A stretch of 64,000 nucleotides of DNA, taken from positions 4,920,991 to 4,984,990 of the forward strand of contig JAZAYU010000015.1 of NCBI GenBank assembly GCA_038501625.1. The letters run 5' to 3'. This DNA comes from Corbicula japonica (Eukaryota; Mollusca; Bivalvia; Venerida; Cyrenidae). A program made the translations under genes and the position numbers. This document shows positions 24,796 to 36,700 of this stretch, piece by piece (position 1 is the stretch's first letter; each line of letters opens with the position of its first letter). The notes beneath the pieces were generated by a model. That model did no database searches, was not told the DNA's origin, and saw only the letters and a program-made list of their open reading frames with translations.

Positions 24796-27700
24796 CTGAA
24801 ATAAACAGATTATGCTTTGTTGTGTATACAAATTTTATGTATTTAACCTTTTTGTAATCTTTGTACACGTGCTAAATTATGTTGGCTTCTTTCTACTTAA
24901 TAACAACCAACAATAATATCTACTGAACATCAAAAACTACTTGCAATGATTTTTGGAACCTAATTTGTTTTATTTCATTACGAGTCCTTCATTAGAATAC
25001 ATGTATTGAAAAACACTACTTCTATGCCCGTTCGAAGATCCTCGGTGTACAATAAATATGACAATTAAGCGCCGTGTACCTTTCCAACAGGTTTTTCTTT
25101 ATTTGATGGGTTCTCCGCATGTTTTCCTGGAAGTAAATCGTCAAGCCATTTCAACTCGAACTGGGTGAAATAGATTTCCATCATCTTTCTCACAACACCT
25201 GTCGCCAACACCTGGAATGATGCTTAAATATTAGAGTTTTATGCCATCACAACTGTCATTCTATATGCGAGACTCTTTAGCCACTGAAAAGATACACACA
25301 AATTTGAATTCGTCCCACCGCATTACTTTTAAATAATGAATTATGCATATCAGGAATTGCCACAACCAGGAAGAAAAAAGCCTCCCCATCCAGCCAAATA
25401 GTAGAGAGGAAGAGAGGGCATGAGTTTATAAGTGTATACAATTCAAATTAGAATGAATGAATGAATGAATGTCTTTATTTATAGAGGGTAACCCAATTAG
25501 TCAAAATAACTAATCTCCCTTGGGGCCCTCTTAATATGTACATACATATATTCAGTAATAACAACACATAGAAACAACAATGATATGCAAAATACAAACA
25601 GAGACATTAACAAATAATAAATTAATATACATATATAATGCGATCGATAAAAGTTAAGAACATGATCAATCAAGTGTAACTTAATTCATCAAAATAATCA
25701 TAATCAAATTGTTTTACATTCAATGTATTAGAGTTTAATTGATTATTATAAAAATAAAAAAAAGGTGTGCGGTTTTTGGAAGTATGTATCATAGTTAGTT
25801 CTGCTTTATCCAATTTGTTAGGTTAATGGTAAACTGATTAAGTGTTTTACTTAATCTTATGCTTTCCGGTATACTATTCCAAATCCTGGATCCAGAGTAA
25901 GACATACTTTCCTTGAATAATTCTATTCTTGGTCGCGGTACTTTAAAATCTGTAGAGCTGGAATTTCTTATATTGAAACCGGATGACTCCCTGTATTGGA
26001 ACATTTCTTGTATGTATTCAGGTACAAGTTTATTATGCACTTTAAACATAAATTTGGCTTTCTGAAGTACAATTCTCTGGTGAATACTAAGAGAATTAAT
26101 TTTGTTCATTGCATCCTTAAAACTTACATATTCTGGTCCAAATATTGTTTTACATGCTCTTTTTTGTAACGAGAGTAGTTTATTTAAGTTATTTCCTCCA
26201 GTGCCTCCCCAAATAACATTACAAAAGTCTAAATGCGGTTGTATATAAGCTTTATAATACATTATTCTACTGTTTAAGGGTATAAAGTATTTTATTTTAG
26301 ATAAAAGCCATATATTTGAGGCTATTTTTCTTTTTATACTATTAACATGGACATCCCATTTAAGATTATCTTGTATATGTACGCCTAACAGTTTATCTCC
26401 TGTTGTTAGTTTTAAACTGATATTTTTATAATTAACATTAAGCTGAATATTTCCCATTTTGGTTCTTTTTTGCGGAGTTGTGATGAAAATGACCTTTGTT
26501 TTTTCAGTGTTAAGCACCATGCCATTTTCTTTACACCAGATTTCAAGAATATCTAATGAATGCTGAAGATTTTGCTGTAGTATATCTTTGGAAAAACTGA
26601 TGTCACTGATTGTAGTGTCATCAGCATACAAGTCGGCGCTATTAACAGCTGTCGATAAGACTTGTGACAAATCATTAATGAATAATAGAAAAAGTAGAGG
26701 CCCTAAAATTGAGCCTTGGGGAACACCACATTTGATTTCAGCTTCCCCAGAGAGTACACCGTTCAAATTTACAACTTGTTTTCGTTCATAAAGATAGGAT
26801 TTGAAAAATTTAATTGTTTGATCACTGCATTTATATAGTTTTAGTTTCCTTATTAAGATATCAAAGTCAACAAGATCAAAAGCTTTTCTGAAATCAATCA
26901 TGATTACTCCAACAAATTTTCCTTCATTTAATGCTTTGATCCACTTATCTAACATGCTTACTAATGCTGTTTCACAACTGTGATTTTTTCTAAATCCACT
27001 CTGTGATTTACTTAAAAGATTGTAATGGTTTAAATATGCCATAAAACTATCATGAACATGTTTTTCTATTAATTTTGATAATGTAGGAAGAATTGATATT
27101 GGTCTGTAGTTATTTACATCTTGAGCAGACCCTGACTTGAAAAGTGGATTAACTTTAGCTAGTTTCCAGCAGTCTGGCACTGTGCTTTCTTTAATACTTA
27201 AATTAATTAAGTGATGTATTACAGGATATATTACATTGGCCGACATCTTCAAAAGCCGTGGACCCAAATTGTCCAGACCTGTGGCTTTGGATGTGTCTAA
27301 ATCATTAAGCATTTTACACACTTTTTCTTTAGTAATATATGGAATGTTAAAAAACATTTCTTTAGGTACCTTTCCATTTACATATTCTTTGATTTCTGGA
27401 AAATCTGAATAAGTTGTATTTTCTTTTAGCGAAGTAGCAACATTAGTAAAAAATGAATTGAAATAATTGCTCATAGTTTCCGAGTCATTTAGTTCAAAAC
27501 CATCAATATTTAACTGGTTAATAGCAGATTTGTGTCCATTTGGATTTTGGAATTCTTTGAATATTTTCCAAATATTAGCAGGATTGTTTTGACCATCTTC
27601 TATTTTCCGTTCAATACTTGATTTTCTTGCTGTATTCATTAGACTTGTTACTTTATTCCTCAATAATCTATAGTTCTCAACATCGTTCTTTGTTTTAAAT

Positions 27701-30700
27701 TTATCTCTCTGCTTTATTGCATCTAGAATATCAGAATTTACCCAATCAGGCTGATTTGCCCTCTTTACTCTGTGATGTCTAACCGGGACATGTTTGTCCA
27801 AGACGTTTATAAATAAGACACCACAAACAATTTACGATAAAAAGGACCTTTGTGGTTACCGCCTTGGATCAGTCAGTGGCAAAACAATTTGCGACTGGGA
27901 AGGGGGGGGGGGGGGGGGGTAAACAGGTTCTAGGGTGCACCATCGTCACACTTGTCCAAAAGGTTGTCATATGAACAAAAAAGTACAAGTCGTCTTGGTG
28001 AAATAACTTCAAACCACCCATCCAGTCAACAATGATACATAGAAAAGCACAGAACACATAAACACAAGACGCATACAATTGTATTGTAAACAAAAGGACC
28101 ATACCGAGACCAGAGCCCTTGGAGAAAGAACATGATTGCAGGAATAAAAGAAACAGACATTTTACATTAAACATATGAAACTCTCGAATTATATCAACAC
28201 AAATGAAGAAGAACTATCAATTAAAAACTCAAATCTACCCTTTCAATGTTCCGGAAAAAATCATCATAATTTCAAAATTATTAACAAAAATAGGTTACAG
28301 GCAACAAAACGAAAACTTTCGCAAGATTACATGCGAGCTCTTGGTGGAAGAATTTGCTGTTCTATGTTTCACATCAACAATGTATATTCTTGACATGCAT
28401 AGGTATTTGAAACAGTTCATATTCTTTGATACGTTCAGTTAGAGAATTAATTGTTGTTTTTTTTTCTCAGAAGATCCATAAGCTGAGTTCTGCAATACCT
28501 ACAAAGAACACAATGCTAATTCATCGAGCAAACGTCGAGTTCACACCCACTTACCTTAACCTTAACAGGAAACCCAGTAGAGAAGATTTCAACAGTTACA
28601 GGAAAACTATTTCAGGAAATTGCAACAGATTATTAAACGTAACGGGAATTTCCAAATCATTAACCGTAACAGCAAATTACATCACATCATGAACTGGTAT
28701 AAGAAATCGCAAGAAATCATAAACTGTTAATTGGAAATATCAAAGAATCATAAAACGTTACAGAAAATTGCAAAAGATCATTCGATATTACAGAAAATTA
28801 CAAAAAAAATAATTACCCGACGTGATAAGTTATCCAAATCATTAACCGTCACAGAAAATCGCAACAGACCATTCACATTGTAAAGAAACTTGGTAGAATC
28901 ATTTATTGCAGGTCGGAATCCAATAAAATTCGAAAACTTTTAAGAAAAAATTAAATATGCATGTCAGGAATAACCACACTCATTAACACAGCCTCCCGAC
29001 GCAGCGAAAAAGAAGAGGAGAAAAGAGAATGTGTTTATAAGCATGTCAAATTCAAATACTAAGTATGTCAAATTCAAATACGACACCACAAACAATTAAC
29101 GAAAATGAGAACCCTTGGGTTAATGTGAAACTAATAATGACCCAATATCATCATATGGAAACAGAAAGAGGACTATATAGTTAACAAGAGGTGTTTGTCA
29201 AACACAAATGCCCCCCCCTGACGTGCAAGTGATATCTATTAGCATTGAATTTAAATTTTTGGAAATTTAGAGACTTTTGTAAGCTTTAGCAATGAAGGGT
29301 ACCAGTCATGAAAGCAATTTACAAGACGGTGGAACTCCTATATATCAATAACCAGGTCATCCAATGAGAGGATTACATTTACCTCGACAAACATAAGCGC
29401 GTGTAGATTAACCTAGTCTAACACAAAGGATTTTATTGTAATTTAAATCAAATATTCGCTATTGGCGGAGATATAGTAGCTCTAGTGTTATGTCAATTCC
29501 GGTAATGTGCAGGCTTTAGTGACCATCCATACGAAACCAAAGCATTTAATAAACACAAGTGAGTGATAATCAGTGCCTATTTATGACACGGCATATATTG
29601 AAATAGTTTAAAATTAATGTTATGGATCATTAATATATATCTTTACTTGAAATTGTCATGGGGAAAAATAATCACAACTTTACACTGAGAAGTATTTTAT
29701 TATAAATTATACAAAAAAACATAAAAACGTTGTCTAGTTATTGATCGAACAAGGTTTTTTGTTGTCAAGGCCACCGTGACCTTGACCTTTGACCTACTGA
29801 CCCCAAAACCAATAGGGGTCTTCTACTGGTCACGACCAACTTCCACACCAAATATGAGGTCTGTATCACAAAGCGTTGTCTAGTTATTGATCGGACAACG
29901 TTTTTGTATGCAAAGGCCACTGTGACCTTGACCTTTGACCTACTGATCCTAAAATCAATAGGGTTCTTCTATTGGTCATGACCAACCTCCACACCAAATA
30001 TGAGGACTGTATCACAAAGCTTTGTCTAGTTATTGATCGGACAAGGTTTTTGTGGTCAAGGCCACTGTGACATTGACCTTTGACCTACTGACCCCAAAAT
30101 CAATAGGGGTCTTCTACTGGTCATGACCAACATCCACACCAAATATGAGGACTGTATCACAAAGCGTTGTCTAGTTATTGATCGGACAAGGTTTTTGTGG
30201 TCAAGGCCACTGTGACCTTGACCTTTGACCTACTGACCCCAAAATCAATAGGGGTCTTCTACTGGTCATGACCAACCTCCACACCAAATATGAGGACTGT
30301 ATCACAAAGCGTTGTCTAGTTATTGATCGGACAAGGTTTTTGTGGTCAAGGCCACTGTGACCTTGACCTTTGACCTACTGACCCCAAAATCAATAGGGGT
30401 CTTCTACTGGTCATGACCAACCTCCAAACCAAATATGAGGACTGTATCACAAAGCGTTGTCTAGTTATTGATCGGACAAGGTTTTTGTGGTCAAGGCCAC
30501 TGTGACCTTGACCTTTGACCTACTGACCCCAAAATCAATAGGGGGCTTCTACTGGTCATGACCAACCTCCACACCAAATATGAGGACTGTATCACAAAGC
30601 GTTGTCCAGTTATTGATCGGACAAGGTTTTTGTGGTCAAGGCCACTGTGACCTTGACCTTTGACCTACTGACCCCAAAATCAATAGGGGTCTTCTACTGG

Positions 30701-33700
30701 TCATGACCAACCTCCACACCAAATATGAGGCCTGTATCACAAAGCGTTGTCTAGTTATTGATCGGACAAGGTTTTTGTGGTCAAGGCCACTGTGACCTTG
30801 ACCTTTGACCTACTGACCCCAAAATCAATAGGGGTCTTCTACTGGTCATGACCAACCTCCACACCAAATATAAGGACTGTATCACAAAGCGTTGTCTAGT
30901 TATTGATCGGACAAGATGTGGTCTACGGACCGACCGACCGACATACCGACCGACATACCGACCGACTGACATGTGCAAAGCAATATAACCCCGCTTCTTT
31001 GAAGGGGGGCATAATAAGGAATCTCGAAGATCAATAGAGTTCACATACAATCAACATGAATACCAATACTATGAAAAACAAAAGCAGTCATCATAATAAA
31101 ATCAAAATAACAAAATACCAAAAGAACTTACCATTAAGGGGAATGCAATAGAAATTAGTTTAATGGACTTTACTGCCCATAGGAATCCTAGGCATAAAAT
31201 TTGGATAACAGTGAATATATGCACACGGTAGAGCTGAACGTGACGCAGGAACGGCAGGTCTGGCTGATATTTGATTGGCTGAACGAACAGGTAAAGACGA
31301 TCCACAAACTGCAAACAATTAAGAAACAGGTCATTCATGTTTACAGATCTTTTTAACATTAGAAAATATCTATTCATTTTTTTTTTGCTATTACTTTTCA
31401 GTTATTGTTTAATAAAAATTTAATTATGAACTAAATATCAGTTGACAAAAGACCTGAAATATCAAATAAAATTAATATAGTACACTAAACAGTTGTCTCA
31501 GATTTTCAAAACCAACCTTGTCTCCGTCTTAATTTATACTTCATTATCATATATAATATGATGTTGCCAGTACTAGGAAGCGAACAAGTACCGTCATGGC
31601 GACAGCACCGAGCCATGCACTTCCGACAATGCTACCTATTGAGCTAGCCTAGACAAGGTTGATCGGATCACCCTGATAAACGTCATCGTCATAGCATGAC
31701 ATCGGTAACGATTTTGTTTTACAATCATTATTATTGGTGAATGCTTTGGCAAGAGGGATATAAATTCACATTACGTCACGCTAGTTTGCGGATTAAACAA
31801 GGTCGAGCTTATCGGGTGTAAAAGATCATATATTGTAAAAAACAACAACATTTCCTTATATGCATTTCTTTTAACAAGGCAAACAGAAATTAATTTTTAT
31901 GAAAAAATCGTTTTATTTACGTCTTATTGCTAAAACTTCGGCTAAATAGGTCACATTTTGATGTTTTAAATTTATTCTCATATCTCACTGAGAGCTGTTA
32001 CAGTCACTCCTTAATTATTGCCACACATATTAATTTGAAGTCTGAAATAAATGTGTTTTTTTCTACTGATTGTTACTAGTGTAATTGTCATATATTACGA
32101 TTTAATATGATTAATGTGTGCATTTGTGTCTGAGTCCAAAATGGATTATTACATATAAAATCATGTATATTGAAAAAAGTTCTTAAGACAATGATTTAGA
32201 ACCTCAAGAAGAATTTTCAATGTTTGTAATGTATACATGGGATTTTTCTGTTCTCATAACTATTTTATTTATATCGACATGAAACACTATTTTTTATGCT
32301 TATCTGAAACTCATTTAAAGTGAATAGTCAGTGTTTTAACAACATTCTGTAGAGTCCGCTGCAATAAAACTAATAAGTTAAACTAGTACACGATACCTGC
32401 ATGCCCCTCATGGCTGAATAACCCATGTAGAAAAACACTCCGTACAACACTGGCATAGGAATCACCTGAAATGTTTGCATTGATCTGCTATGGTATCGCT
32501 GAACTTGCATGTTACAGGCATGTTTATATCTTCAGTATTTATCAAAGGAACTTAATTGGTAAACAATAGATCTGTTCGAAAAAGGATCCCCATCAAACCA
32601 GTATTTTTTAACTAACTCACTAAATTAACAGTTAACGTTGGCAAAAATATTTTTAAACTGAAATTATATACCAGTGTGGATTAAATATACTTAACTGGAA
32701 CCGTGCCTAAACTTAAACATCGTATATCAACCAAAAAAGATAAACATATTTCAAGATCTTATTTAAAATAAGTATTGTTATCCGAGAACTTGAGTGGAAG
32801 ATTTAGTATTGGATACTCTGAAGACGGATCTCGGTTACCGGAGTACTTGTTTGCTATCCCTCAATAACCAGTCAATACTCTGATGATTTCCAACAGTCAA
32901 TACATCTATCTTCAAATATTCCTAAATTCCATGCAATTTGTAATCTTGCTAATGTTTTACTTCCATTGAAACGTTTGACAAATAATATTTTGGGCAACTT
33001 TTCTAGCAGGAGTATATTGAAGAGTATGGATGTATGCTTGTTTTTTCTTAAGCGTTTCATTCTAAACAGCCTAGCGAACGAAAAACTATGGTTTCTTTAT
33101 GTCAACATCCAGCATACCTTTAAGACATTGGTAATGAAGACTGCAGCACCACTGAGGATACCGATGGCAAGGGCTGTTACTCTGTTTTCTCTGTAAGTTA
33201 AAAAGAAATTATGATGCTTTCGCACAAAGAATCAGTATAAAATATCAACAATGTTATCAATGCGATCATTCAATCACATGAAGGAGAAACCGTCGGAAAA
33301 TGAAGCAATTCTTTTGTAAGGCTCATGCATACGTAGCTACTGTATAAAGGAGAAAATGTTTAACACAATTATTACACAGGGCGGAGAAAATTGATAAGAT
33401 ATTTTCATTAATATTTACCTAAACTGTTCATGTAGTACCACGAGGTGATTTAATTAAAAGGGCCCAGTAACTTAAAAAACTTTTTTGAAACTACCGAGTT
33501 CATAAGTCACATTTCTCTCTATTGCACGGATATGTGTGAGCCCATTAATAAAATAACAACATAACAACAACAATAAACATCTCAGTGAGCCTATTGTGTT
33601 TACGATGCAGTGATTTTATGGCATAGGAGACTGGAACTAAAGTTTCACGCCCGCATCAGAGAAACACAATTTGAATGATGTGTCATACAAATAATGATTG

Positions 33701-36700
33701 GATGAATTTAACTAGTGATTCAATTCGTGTTGAGGATAGTAAAATACACAGTAACTAAACAATTACAGTATTAGGAACACACTAATGAATAGTTTTATTG
33801 TACTTGCCCCAATCCGTGAGTAGTGCACGCCATCTTCTCATGTCCCGTGACTGCCGTGAGTTTAATAATGACACAGAAATAAGCAAAGAAAACTAAACTG
33901 TTTTAAGCAATTAAGCATGAATAAGGTAATTAAGCAGTGTGCATGAAGCTCTCTCTCTCTCTTCCTTTCTCTACCTCTCTCTTCCTCATTCTCACTCCGT
34001 ACTCTCTCCTTTTCTTGTGCTACATTTCGTACATTAACTCGCTTCCTCCTTATTCCGTTTGTGATAGCAAGAGCGGATAGTTTGGCGGGAACATGCTAGG
34101 TGTCCATTTATCAATAAAAAGGAAAGACAAGTCAAAAAGACTTAAGTATTGTACCATGGCTAGTAGTGAATAAGAATTTTTCCAGTGGTATCGCAACTAT
34201 GGTTTCTCATAGCGAGAATTATACCAGAAGTAAAGAAACTGTAGTTTCAATATACTCTAATAATGTATTGTATCAGTTGTAAGGAAACTGTGGTTTCTCC
34301 CAGCAAGTATTACACCAGTTTTCAAAGAATTATAGTTTCTCATATAAACCATTGTACCAGTAGTCAAGGAACTATGGTTTCTCACATAAACCATTGTACC
34401 AGTATCCAAGGAACTATGGTGTCTATCATTAACCATTGCATCAGTAGTCAAGTAACTATGGTTTCTCATATAAACCAGTGTACCAGTAGTCAAGGAACTA
34501 TGGTTTCTCATATAAACCATTGTACCAGTAGTCTAGAAACTATGGTTTATCATATAAACCATTGTACCAGTAGTCAGGGAACTATGTTTTATCATATAAA
34601 ACCATTGTACCAGTAGTCAAGGAACTATGGTTTCTCACAATAACCATTGTACCAGTATCCAAGGAACTATGGTGTCTAACATTAACCATTGCATCAGTAG
34701 TCAAGTTACTATGGTATCTCATATAAACCATTGTACCAGTAGTCAAGGAACTATGGTATCTAAGATTAACCATTGCACCAGTAGTCAAGTTATCTTATAT
34801 AAACCATTGTACCAGTAGTCAAGGAACTATGGTTTCTCACATTAACCATTGAATATCAGTAGTCAAGGAGCTATAGTTTCTCATATAAACAATTGTACCA
34901 GGAGTCAAGGAACTATGGGTTCTCACATTAACCACTTTATCAGTAGTCAAGGACCTATAGTTTCTCATATAAACAATTGTACCAGGAGTCAAGGAACTAT
35001 GCTAACTCACATTAATCATTGTACCAGTAGTCAATGAACTAAAGTTTCTCACATTAACCAGTGTACCAGTAGTCAATAAACTATGGTTTCTCATTTAAAC
35101 CACTGTACCAGTAGTCATGGAACTATGGTTTCTCATTTAAACCACTGTACCAGTAGTCAAGGAACTATGGTTTCTCATTTAAACCACTGTACCAGTAGTC
35201 ATGGAACTATGGTTTCTCATTTATACCACCGTACCAGTAGTCAAGGACCTATAGTTTCTCATATAAACAATTGTACCAGGAGTCAAGGAACTATGCTAAC
35301 TAACATTAATCATTGTACCAGTAGTCAATGAACTAAAGTTTCTCACATTAACCAGTGTACCAGTAGTCAATAAACTATGGTTTCTCATTTAAACCACTGT
35401 ACCAGTAGTCATGGAACTATGGTTTCTCATTTAAACCACTGTACCAGTAGTCAAGGAACTATGGTTTCTCATTTAAACCACTGTACCAGTAGTCATGGAA
35501 CAATGGTTTCTCATTTATACCACCGTACCAGTAGTCAAGGAACTATGGTTTCTCATATAAACCATTGTACCCGTAGTCAAGGAACTATGGTTTCTCATTT
35601 AAACCACTGTACCAGTAGTCATTGAACTATGGTTTGTCATATAAACCATTATATCAGTAGTCAAGGAACAATGATCTGATATAAACCATTGTATCAGTTG
35701 TCAAGGGACTATGGTTTCTCACATTAACCACTGTACTAGTAGTCAAGGAGCTATGGTTTCTCACATTAACCATTGTACCAGTAGTCAAGGTGCTATGGTT
35801 TCTCATACTAAACATTGTACCAGTAGTCAAGGAGCTATGGTTTCTCACACTAAACATTGTACCAGTAGTCAAGGAGCTATGGTTTCTCACACTAAACATT
35901 GTACCAGTAGTCAAGGAGCTATGGTTTCTCACACTAAACATTGTATCAGTAGTCAAGGAGCTATGGTTTTACAAATAAACCCTTGTACCAGGAGTCAATG
36001 AACCATGGTTTCTTAAATTGTTCCGCTTCCAAGGTATTATGGTTCCTAATATTAGTTATTGTACCTGTTGTTGGGTACTAGATATTTTTTGAACAGGACA
36101 GACCACTCTGACACTTGTTCTTTTGTTGCAAACAAAGCCGGATAATGTAACTATTTCTTTCAAAATCCAAGGAGATTAATAATTAAATGACAAGGAACAG
36201 CAGCATGTTTAAATGAATAAAGTATTTTACCCGCAGCCTCAGTTAAGAGGCATCTTTATTCAAGCTATTTACACCCCGGAGCACAAGAGGTCAATAAAGC
36301 AAGAGCACAAGGCAAGCAAAGAATATTGAGACTGAATTTAGTAATGTGTATGAAGATGATGAACCCTCACAACTGTGAATTGTCTTCTCGAAAATCTACA
36401 AGCAGATAATGTAAGCGGCGAGGGTTAGGGTATCTGTTTGGCTAAATAAGATGAATTTAGGAATGTACATGCTGCCGAAGAACTGTTGTTCTCATATACG
36501 AGTGCCATCTGACGCTCTTCTCATTCTGGTTATGTTAGCAAAAGGCGTCTGTATATCCGGACAAAGAAGTATTGCCTGGTAAACTGATATAAGTATTGTA
36601 CCTGCAGCCAAGGAACTGTGGTTTCTCTCCGGGGGCAGTGCACTCGGATTCTCTCTTTAAGCTGTTGATGTGAGCCAATGCGGACACTGTTGCGGCGACA

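Larger units (their letters stand above)
29182..31016 (+). mobile_element. Composite repeat element with 145-bp tandem core (pearl/Helitron-like plan)
   Basis: Starts AACAAGAGGTGTTTGTCAAACAC (7-bp hairpin) and ATGCCCCCCC, and ends with a CCCC..GGGG hairpin (GCTTCTTTGAA loop) and GGGGGGCATAATA, so ATGCCCCCC is present inverted at both ends. Between lie ~500 bp unique sequence, the tandem array and a (GACC/GACATACC)n tract at 30918-30970. This order, unique end, tandem core, tetranucleotide microsatellite, hairpin end, resembles the non-autonomous 'pearl'/CvA-type elements described in bivalves (assignment by layout only). Lies in an SLC4 intron. Confidence 0.65.

Noticed and set aside
27869..28174. 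101-codon minus-strand frame with a Pro run
   Set aside because: It is a copy of dispersed repeat R1; the Pro run is the G18 homopolymer and the frame is not kept in the 4.4-kb copy.
34257..35978. Repetitive-protein reading frames on both strands (14-residue repeats such as [12 protein letters not shown])
   Set aside because: They arise because the minisatellite period is 42 bp, a multiple of three. They exist on both strands and in more than one frame and lie in a transporter intron.
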